NCBI GenBank assembly: GCA_037127255.1
Contig: JBANSL010000004.1
Span: 6,076,001 to 6,140,000, forward strand
Reading direction: 5' to 3'
DNA length: 64,000 nt
DNA from: Persicaria tinctoria
Lineage: Eukaryota > Streptophyta > Magnoliopsida > Caryophyllales > Polygonaceae
In this document: piece after piece, positions 56,374-64,000 of the stretch
Layout of the letters: each line of letters starts with the position of its first letter
Position numbering within the stretch: position 1 is the first letter of the stretch
Translations under genes and position numbers: made by a program
Notes under the pieces: model-generated
Told to the model about the DNA's origin: nothing
The model's input: the letters and a program-made list of their open reading frames with translations, nothing else
Databases searched by the model: none

Positions 56374-56436
56374 AGAGTGTCCAGTAGAAAATCATTGGGT
56401 GTCCAGTAGAATACCAAAGGGTGTCCAGTAAGAAAC
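56374..56436 (+). repeat. minisatellite of about 22 bp, three copies
   Basis: Three units share 'g.gtgtccagta.gaa'. The same 'gggtgt.cagttaaaact' core occurs in the duplication just upstream. Confidence 0.75.
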
Positions 56437-57047
56437 GATAGAGTGAAAAGTTGATATATTGTTCATTCATCAATAAAAAAAAGAAAGCGGTTTACCAAGC
56501 CTCTACGAGGGCTCCTCCACTTCGATTTCACCTCCTTTACTCCAAATCCGGCATCCACTCGCCTCGAATTAACCTGAAAAAGCCATCGGAACGAGAGGTA
56601 AAGAACGAAGGCATCAAAGCGGTGCTCCAGCGGCGATTCACACCAGCGGCACAAGCTGAATTCGAGCACCCATGGTCCATGGAGATCTCGTCACCCTCGA
56701 ATGCAGAGAGATAAAAGATAGAGAAATCAAAGAATAAATAAGCTCTTCAATAGAGCTCTTCAATGGAGAAAGGTGGAGAGAGGCGTAGAGAGAAAGGGCT
56801 TTGGATGGGTGACAGTGTGGGCAATAAATGCCCTGTTGCTTTTTCTCTCTCTCTCTCTCTTTCCACTGGTTATAGCAGGTGAGGTAACGGGAGATTTTGA
56901 GAGGGAGGTTAGATTTTACAATTTGTATAGATAGTGGATAGAGGGTGCAAATGAGTCTGGGTTTTTGGGTTAGTTTAGCAAATTGTCCTTATTATAATTC
57001 ACATATTCATTGTGCATGTTTATGTATTCTCGTATACAAAATGAGAC
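56437..57047. other. intergenic, no gene recognised
   Basis: The open frame 56451-56714 and its antisense have no known domain. A (TC)n run lies near 56843-56861. Confidence 0.4.
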
Positions 57048-57185
57048 TTAGAGTTCGTTTGGTTAACAATTGAAAAACCCATGAAGTGAAAAAACCCAGG
57101 AAGTAGGATAAATACATGTGTTTGGTTATAATTTTTTTCTTTCAAAATCCCAGGAACTTGAATTCCCAGGAATTCCAATTCCTAT

Positions 57186-58477
57186 TGACGGAGGGGAAAC
57201 CTGTCGTTGATCCCGTCAAAGTAAACTCAAACCTATAACTAGTATAGCAATAAGTAAGAGGTCGATCCCACAGGGAAATTATTATTCAAGTGTGATTCAA
57301 GTGTCAATCAAAGTAACCAATTTGGGGGGGGGGTTTGTGTGTGAAAGATCCGCCTTTTATCAAAGCGGAGTAAACAAAGCAAAGTAAAGGAATTGGTTTT
57401 AGACAATTTGGAGAAGGAACTCTACCTACAATTTTCCACTTTATTGCATTGAAGCGATCACTGTAACTTCTTCTCGTCCTATTATGTTTCCTATGAATGC
57501 CCTTGTCCCGACCTAATATAGTTACTAGTCCAACCAGTCCTAGCAACCCTTATCAATCGAACAGTCCCTAAAGAAGGATTTAACCCAATTGATAGCTTTA
57601 AGTTCAGAGATTAGCCAAGGTATTTGCAGTCCCTAAAAAAGGATTTAACAACACATTCAACTTCCTACTTATTCAATTAGTTCAACCAGCCCTAAAGGAA
57701 TAAGTTTGCCACTTAGGTTAAGGTTCACAACCAGGAATCTACAAAACCTTAGCGATTGAATTGATCTAACGAGTTGGCCAGACAAGATAGAACAAATCAA
57801 TAATTAATTAAGCACAAAGAAGTCGAAGCATTCACAAATAAGAAACTAGGAGCGAGAATTAGAAACTCACAATCAATCCGAATAAAGCTTCAAATTGCAG
57901 GCAGAATCGATGAGTTTAGTTCCTCATGGAAGACATTGCTCAAATTCTCTAAAGAGTCTAATGAATGGAAGAATAGAATGAATCCCCTAGAAAAATAACA
58001 TAAAAGGCCTAATTAAAACATCCAATTCGGCCTTTCCAAAATAGAATAGAAAATTAGGGTTTTCCGAAACGGCGCTGGGCCTTGTCCGTACGTGCGGCGG
58101 CCGCCGCAAGAGGTGCGGCGCCCGCCGCAACTGCTTCCTTTGCTACCCGCTGCGGCGGGCACTGCTGCGGCCGCGGCAATAGCTGCGGCGCCCGCCGCAG
58201 CCAGTTTTGCCGTGGTCTCTTAGCTTCTTTTGCGGGCTTTTCTTCTCGTCTTGCTTCTTTCTTCCTCGTTCCTTCCCATGTATCTTGTGTTCCTCTTCGA
58301 GACATTGCATCTCCCAAATGTGTTCCGATTCAATCTGCGAGATAAACACAAAATTGCGCAGAATCCGAACTTTTCCAAAATAAACAAAAGATGCAATTTA
58401 ACGATAAAGCAAGCAAGAAATGCAACCTAAACTAAACTAAATGTATCTATAATGCCTATCTAAAATATGCATTATCA
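57186..58477 (-). repeat. 3' LTR of the Tat/Ogre-like element (complete)
   Basis: 1,292 bp, TG..CA. It contains a GC-rich inverted-repeat island (about 58068-58206; GCGGCGCCCGCCGC motifs) in otherwise AT-rich sequence, and a run of ten G at 57324-57333 (eight in the other LTR). Confidence 0.9.
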
Positions 58478-58894
58478 AATTCCCCCACACTTAACCTTTG
58501 CTTGTCCTCAAGCAATGCTAGAATGAACATGAATCAATGTATCCCACAGGAAATCCCTTCAAGTTTCAACATTACCAAAAACACATCATAGCAGGTGAAA
58601 ACATAAGCCAAGCAAACAAATGTCATAGCATGTATTCAGGTGATCAAAGCTTATAAGTAGACATCATCCAACCTCACCAGAAACATGTGTTTCACTCATG
58701 TGTTTAGGCTTTTAGGTACAACTCTCAACTCAAACCAATCCTGCACTAAGCTCACAGACATTGACCACCATATCACCAATTATCTACCAAAATGTCATTA
58801 CTTGCGGGATAACATAAAGAAAATAAAATGCAACACTCTTTTTTTTTTCTTTTTCTTTGATTTTCTTTTTCTTGTCTTGGTGCTTTCCTTACGC

Positions 58895-59160
58895 GAAGCT
58901 CAAACATGGGTGTCATGAATGGCCCCGGTCTATCAACACCTCAACTATAAATATGAATATGAAGTCCACTTGAACACCTTTTGACGCAAGTTGCAAACAT
59001 GGGTGTCATGAATGAACCTGGTTACTCAATGATCAAGCTTTCTTTCCTAGTGGATAGTTTTCAACACCTTTTTGCGCGAATCATACCCATGGGTGTCATG
59101 CGTAGACCCGGTTACTCAGTGCATCAACCATTGCCACCTTATTCACTAAGTATGCATAAA
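58895..59160. repeat. three diverged ~90-bp tandem repeats in the element interior
   Basis: 'catgggtgtcatgaatgg', 'catgggtgtcatgaatga' and 'catgggtgtcatgcgtag' recur at about 58905, 58998 and 59089, each followed by a CCCGGT- or CCTGGT-type box and preceded by a CGC-AAG/AAT box. Short tandem repeats upstream of the 3' LTR are known in Ogre/Tat elements. Confidence 0.75.
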
Positions 59161-59842
59161 ATGAAATAAAAAGACTCAAAATATAAACATAAACTCCGCA
59201 AGCAACAAACATGTGCATCGGGCTTTAAAAATAGATACTGCAGTCAATGCCAAGAGGTAGCAACACTAGGCGAGTAATTCACACAATTGAGTAAAAGAAT
59301 TCAAATAAGGCCAAAACATCCTCACAGGGTCATGTTTTTAGGACTTCAATCACACTTTAGCTCAATCATACATGCTCAATTATATTTGCTAGCTCATGCT
59401 CCACAAAAATCATTTAGCAATAATAATCAAAACATCCAGAACTCCATGGGATTTTTATGATTCATGCTTGAAATTTAAAATAGAGGACAACTAAGCACGA
59501 TGGGTATTTGAGTAACACATATATATGCAATGCATGCTCTATTTCTAATATTTTCGAAATTAAATTTTTTTTTATTTTTTTTTTATATTTCGAAATAAAA
59601 TGCAGAAAATAAATGAAATAAAATGCAGAAAATGCAGAAATTGAAATAACTAAATATTACAAACTTAAACATCTTCAGAAACTTAAACATGTCCTAAAAT
59701 TTAATAGAAATGACATAAAATAACATAAAATACATATAAGTCGCCTCCCCCACACTTAAAATTTTCAGTGTCCTCACTGAAACAGTTCAGACAACGAAAA
59801 TAATCATAAAAACTCAGAGTGAAGGAGGGTAGAACTAACCAA

Positions 59843-61177
59843 TCACGGAGGTGGAGGCTGGTAAGGCGGCGACTGGTATGGCGGAATGTGAGGGTATTGC
59901 TGGCGGAAGTAGTACTGCTGCTCCCTTCGCATCTCCTCTAACTGATAGTTTGTCACATTCCACCTTGCCTCCATGTTGGACTCAAACTCCCTCGCAGAGC
60001 GACCGTGGTCGCTAAGGGTGAACTCAATTGCGTCCTGGCGTAAGGAAATACGATGGAACTCATTGGCCAGATAGTCCTGCAAGTAGTCGTCCCTATCAGT
60101 CGAAGAATAATGATGTCCTGCTGACGTGCCAGCCCCCTGTTGTGCATCCCCCATATGATGATCGGTCGGTGCAGGGGCATCCTCCTCCTCATCATCATCA
60201 TCCTCAGGAACCTCCTCCGCAGCCTGCTCCTGATCGCCTGCGATGTAAAGGGTGTTGTCGGAAGGTCCATAAGGTAGGAGCCTGGGAAGACTCAATCGGT
60301 GCTCTCCACGGTTTCCGGACTTCCAAGTCCAGCCTCTTCCATCATTACCCTCGAGCACAACCGCCCTTCTAAGCTGCTCCGTAGTGTAGGTGTACCCACC
60401 AGACATAGGGGTACCGCACTGCTCAGGCGATAAGTATTGGTAGGCTATGAGGCTGATCATGCCTCCCAAGCCAAACCTGCCTGACTTGGCCCCCTGGATC
60501 CTCAAACAGTTCTCAATAAAAATCTCAACCCAGTCTGGTGTACCGTGAGACTGGGGAGCAAAACTCCATAACCAAGCTAGATCAATAGCGTATACCTTGT
60601 TGATGTCTCCTCTGCCGCTAAAGGCCATAGCTAAGACCTTGTGGACCAGGCGGAAGCAAGGGTGGACAAAGCAGTAGTTGTATTCCCCCTTGTGGCTATC
60701 AAAAACCGTTCCAGTAGCCTTGAACCACAGATCATGACGTTGTTGCTCGGTGGTTATAGAAGACCAGTTTGGGGTAGCCGCCTGTGATATCCCGAACTGC
60801 TGGCGGAGGTTGTCAAGCGTGCAGACGTGGGGTTGGTCCAACAAGTTGAACCTAATCCTAGAGGCGTCAACCCTCTCAAAAGTAGCTATAAATTCCCACG
60901 CCAGCTCGGGGTATGTCGGAGCACTCCGATGTAGAAATCCTCCCAACCCGCCATGGGTGAGCATCCTGTGGGTGACATCCAACATCCCCAGCGTCTGCAG
61001 TGCTGGGGTGTCAAAGAACTTCGTTTGAACGAAGCGTCGAGCATCGAAATTCTTGAAAATCCTCCTCTGTTCATCAGATGCATTTCTTAACCGGCGCACC
61101 ATCTGTAATAAATACCAGCAGTATATATGGACACCCCAGACAGCTTCAGAATTCGACACAAATAAGCACAACTTCAA
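59843..61177 (-). CDS. Athila/Tat-type ORF1 protein of the LTR element
   Basis: An uninterrupted minus-strand frame of 444 aa. The likely start is the internal ATG at 61102 (MVRRLRNASDEQRR..), because 'tatttattacag' just before it resembles a splice acceptor; this gives 419 aa. The N-terminal domain (KFFDTPALQTLGMLDVTHRM, AWEFIATFERVD, FGISQAATPNW) and the central KVYAIDLAWLWSF..PDWVEIFIENC resemble the ORF1 or 'putative plant transposon protein' family of Athila/Tat Gypsy elements, whose biochemical role is not settled. An acidic stretch (EVPEDDDDEEEDAPAP) and a Pro/Tyr-rich tail (PPYQSPPYQPPPP) follow. No protease or RT. Confidence 0.75.
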   Translation of the reverse strand: MKLCLFVSNSEAVWGVHIYCWYLLQMVRRLRNASDEQRRIFKNFDARRFVQTKFFDTPALQTLGMLDVTHRMLTHGGLGGFLHRSAPTYPELAWEFIATFERVDASRIRFNLLDQPHVCTLDNLRQQFGISQAATPNWSSITTEQQRHDLWFKATGTVFDSHKGEYNYCFVHPCFRLVHKVLAMAFSGRGDINKVYAIDLAWLWSFAPQSHGTPDWVEIFIENCLRIQGAKSGRFGLGGMISLIAYQYLSPEQCGTPMSGGYTYTTEQLRRAVVLEGNDGRGWTWKSGNRGEHRLSLPRLLPYGPSDNTLYIAGDQEQAAEEVPEDDDDEEEDAPAPTDHHMGDAQQGAGTSAGHHYSSTDRDDYLQDYLANEFHRISLRQDAIEFTLSDHGRSAREFESNMEARWNVTNYQLEEMRREQQYYFRQQYPHIPPYQSPPYQPPPP

Positions 61178-61337
61178 ACATAAACCAAGCCAAATAATAA
61201 ATCACACAAACCAAGCACATCACAAGTAGCTCACAACCTCCAATAAACAACCCAAACTCAAGAACACTTCATAAGATATCATTAATCACACCCTAAATTC
61301 TAATTTACACCAAAAAAATTCAGTCCCATTAGAATTG

Positions 61338-62628
61338 AAAAAAATCAAGTGTGATTCAAGTGTCAATCAAAGTAAACTCAAACCTATAACTAGTATAGCA
61401 ATAAGTAAGAGGTCGATCCCACAGGGAAATTATTATTCAAGTGTGATTCAAGTGTCAATCAAAGTAACCAATTTGGGGGGGGTTTTTGTGTGTGAAAGAT
61501 CCGCCTTTTATCAAAGCGGAGTAAACAAAGCAAAGTAAAGGAATTGGTTTTAGACAATTTGGAGAAGGAACTCTACCTACAATTTTCCACTTTATTGCAT
61601 TGAAGCGATCACTGTAACTTCTTCTCGTCCTATTATGTTTCCTATGAATGCCCTTGTCCCGACCTAATATAGTTACTAGTCCAACCAGTCCTAGCAACCC
61701 TTATCAATCGAACAGTCCCTAAAGAAGGATTTAACCCAATTGATAGCTTTAAGTTCAGAGATTAGCCAAGGTATTTGCAGTCCCTAAAAAAGGATTTAAC
61801 AACACATTCAACTTCCTACTTATTCAATTAGTTCAACCAGCCCTAAAGGAATAAGTTTGCCACTTAGGTTAAGGTTCACAACCAAGAATCTACAAAACCT
61901 TAGCGATTGAATTGATCTAACGAGTTGGCCAGACAAGATAGAACAAATCAATAATTAATTAAGCACAAAGAAGTCGAAGCATTCACAAATAGGAAACTAG
62001 GAGCGAGAATTAGAAACTCACAATCAATCCGAATAAAGCTTCAAATTGCAAGCAGAATCGATGAGTTTAGTTCCTCATGGAAGACATTGCTCAAATTCTC
62101 TAAAGAGTCTAATGAATGGAAGAATAGAATGAATCCCCTAGAAAAATAACATAAAAGGCCTAATTAAAACATCCAATTCGGCCTTTCCAAAATAGAATAG
62201 AAAATTAGGGTTTTCCGAAACGGCGCTGGGCCTTGTCCGTACGTGCGGCGGCCGCCGCAAGAGGTGCGGCGCCCGCCGCAACTGCTTCCTTTGCTACCCG
62301 CTGCGGCGGGCACTGCTGCGGCCGCGGCAATAGCTGCGGCGCCCGCCGCAGCCAGTTTTGTCGTGGTCTCTTAGCTTCTTTTGCGGGCTTTTCTTCTCGT
62401 CTTGCTTCTTTCTTCCTCGTTCCTTCCCATGTATCTTGTGTTCCTCTTCGAGACATTGCATCTCCCAAATGTGTTCCGATTCAATCTGCGAGATAAACAC
62501 AAAATTGCGCAGAATCCGAACTTTTCCAAAATAAACACAAGATGCAATTTAACGATAAAGCAAGCAAGAAATGCAACCTAAACTAAACTAAATGTATCTA
62601 TAATGCCTATCTAAAATATGCATTATCA
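61338..62628 (-). repeat. 5' LTR of the Tat/Ogre-like element with replaced end
   Basis: 61368-62628 matches the 3' LTR. Beyond it, the last ~31 bp of the LTR (57186-57216 equivalent) are replaced by 'caagtgtgattcaagtgtcaat', a second copy of LTR sequence found at 61439-61460, followed by unrelated A-rich sequence. Confidence 0.85.
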
Positions 62629-62853
62629 CCTATGAAATGGGGGACATTAATTTACCTAGGGTGGACTAGGTAAGTTGAACTTCCACCATTTTGTGTACAA
62701 AATCACCACTTCCACCATTTGAAATTCCTATCATTTAAAAACTAACCAAACATCTTTTTTCAATTAACCGGAAGTACAATTGACGGGAATTAAATTCACG
62801 TGAATTAAATTCCTGGGAATTGCACTTCCCACGTTCAACCAAACGAGGTCTTA

Positions 62854-63023
62854 TACTAAATAAAGGGTGTTTTTAGATACACCGCAAATCCACCATTAAA
62901 AATGCACGTCCATTTCAACGTGCAAGCCTTCCTGATTAATTAACACTTTTAAAAAATTAATTAACCCACTTTAACCCTTCATGTCGAAATTGACGTACAT
63001 GATTTGGGGTGTATATAGCGGAA
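62854..63023. other. short spacer, no gene recognised
   Basis: AT-rich spacer between the MITE and the Helitron-like repeats. Confidence 0.35.
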
Positions 63024-63491
63024 ACGCTAATCTATTAATATTACTAATTCTGCTAGTATTTTGCTGACGTGTCACGCCCACAATTAAAGTTGAATCTTTT
63101 ATTCAAATGAGATTTTCTTATTGGTCAATATTATTATGAAAACTTTAAAATATTTGTTTCCTATTTTAAATATGATTTGAATCCATTCTTTTTTTTTCGA
63201 TTATATTGCCGTAAATATTGAGACATGTTTCCATTTTTTTTTCCTGATTGCAATATATCTATCTATCTATTAATATTACTAATTCTGCTAGCATTTTGCT
63301 GACGTGTCACGCCCACAATTAAAGTTGAAATTTTTTATTCAAATGAGATTTTCTTATTGGTCAATATTATTATGGAAACTTTAAAATATTTGTTTCCTAT
63401 TTTAAATATGATATGTATCCATAATTTTTTTTTTCGGTTATATTGTCGCGCGTAAATATTGAGACATGTTTTCATTTTTTTTCTGATTGCA

Positions 63492-63543
<52 letters not shown>

Positions 63544-63725
63544 TGCCGTAAATATTGAGACATGTTTCCATTTTTTTCCGACTGAAATCTATTTTCGGTT
63601 ATATTGCTGATGTGTCACTCTCACAATTAAACTTGAATTTTTTATTCAAATGGTATTTTCTTATTGGTCAATATTATTGCTGAAATTTTAAAACATCTGT
63701 TTCCTATTTTAAACATATTTGTTTC
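63024..63725 (+). repeat. tandem Helitron-like 5' ends, three units
   Basis: 'tctattaatattactaattc', 'ttttgctgacgtgtcac' and 'gagattttcttattggtcaa' occur in order at 63026-63135 and again at 63266-63370; a third, partial unit begins about 63605 ('attgctgatgtgtcac', 'tcttattggtcaatattatt'). TCTATTAATATTA..GACGTGTCA resembles 5' termini of plant Helitrons. A (TG)n microsatellite with TA flanks lies at 63497-63541. Confidence 0.65.
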
Positions 63726-64000
63726 CTATTTTTATACTAAAATATTATTTAATTTGATATGTTGTATGTCAATTTGTGATCTATTTTAATCGTCCACGTA
63801 CATTGAACATTCGTCAAGTCTTGGCTGATTTTATTCTTGGATATTAAAATTGTTGATTTATCATATTTAACCGATTGCAATATTCCCCATAATGTCTACA
63901 TACAACGAACATGTAATAATCAATTTGTAAACATTTGATTTCAAAAATTAATTATAAAAATCAATTAGAGCCAAATAAGTTTTTTTTTATAATTTAATTA
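63726..64000. other. intergenic, no gene recognised
   Basis: AT-rich sequence to the window edge with no recognisable feature. Confidence 0.4.

Larger units (their letters stand above)
57186..62628 (-). mobile_element. young non-autonomous Tat/Ogre-like Gypsy LTR element
   Basis: CCTAT flanks both sides (57181-57185, 62629-62633). On the minus strand the element starts TGATAATGCATATTTTAGAT, typical of Tat/Ogre LTRs, and the 3' LTR is preceded by the polypurine tract AAGTGTGGGGGAATT. The two LTRs share 1,261 bp (57217-58477, 61368-62628) without net indel and with only about eight substitutions, so insertion is recent. The internal region is about 2.9 kb with one minus-strand ORF and no gag-pol polyprotein. 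The 5' LTR lacks its last ~31 bp and no primer-binding site follows it. Confidence 0.9.
57051..62850. mobile_element. Tourist-like MITE (PIF/Harbinger) split by an LTR element
   Basis: Outer ends GAGTTCGTTTGGTTAAC and, reversed, GACCTCGTTTGGTTGAAC form a terminal inverted repeat; TTA flanks both sides (57048-57050, 62851-62853). The element's own sequence is 57051-57185 plus 62634-62850 (about 350 bp), with AATTCC(C/T)GGGAATT motifs. The LTR element at 57186-62628 lies inside it. Confidence 0.85.

Noticed and set aside
58054..58345. Alanine/arginine-rich open frames repeated at 62205-62496
   Set aside because: They are created by the GC-rich island of the LTR on both strands, not by a conserved protein.

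Overview
This is nuclear DNA from a flowering plant, most likely a eudicot. The evidence is split genes with short AT-rich GT-AG introns, TATA and CCAAT promoters, plant-specific gene families, and a very high load of plant transposable-element families (PIF/Harbinger, hAT, Stowaway, RTE and L1-type LINEs, tRNA-derived SINEs, Copia, Tat/Ogre-like Gypsy, TRIM, Helitron). I cannot name the species from the sequence alone.

Four protein-coding genes appear intact. They are a ROP-binding-type receptor-like cytoplasmic kinase (3704-6802, +, nine exons, one GC-AG intron), a histidine-containing phosphotransfer protein of cytokinin signalling (16856-18102, +, six exons), histone H2A.X ending in SQEF (26725-27246, +, two exons) and a plastid acyl carrier protein (29922-31005, -, four exons). 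A tRNA-Pro(AGG) gene lies at 28091-28162. Broken host genes are an ERD6-like sugar transporter pseudogene (36627-38598, +), first exons of a sterol C-24 methyltransferase and of an NAD(P)-binding protein beside a Helitron-like end (35.2-36.0 kb), and an H2A fragment (50.5-50.9 kb).

Most of the rest is transposon sequence. 0-3.1 kb: Harbinger transposase relic and RTE LINE. 6.8-16.7 kb: MITEs, a LINE end with perfect target duplication, a SINE and LINE RNase H debris. 18-26.4 kb: hAT elements, one carrying a solo LTR, an hAT transposase relic, a Copia fragment and a 794-bp Harbinger element with GC-rich cargo. 29.0-29.5 kb: a complete TRIM. 31.4-35.1 kb: a non-autonomous LINE and a 1.9-kb TIR element. 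38.7-48.7 kb: a Copia element inserted 80 bp downstream of the sugar transporter stop; a nearly intact L1-type LINE lies in its 5' LTR/leader and an hAT element in its pol. 51.8-54.8 kb: a 2,979-bp TG..CA unit, probably a solo LTR, splitting a CATCA-rich repeat tract. 57.05-62.85 kb: a Tourist-like MITE split by a young, non-autonomous Tat/Ogre-like LTR element whose 5' LTR end and primer-binding site are replaced. 63.0-63.7 kb: tandem Helitron-like 5' ends.

The genes show no operon-like cooperation; they are unrelated neighbours separated by transposons. The value of the window lies in its layered insertion history, read from target-site duplications: CCCAA, TGATA, CTCATCAT, TAAATAAT, GAATG, AAAGT, CCTAT, TTA, TCA, and 17-bp and 11-bp LINE duplications. 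No new defence or metabolic system is evident. The most unusual objects are the primer-site-less Tat/Ogre-like element, the LINE-in-Copia nest with overlapping LINE ORFs, the internally deleted LINE and the gene-fragment-carrying elements.
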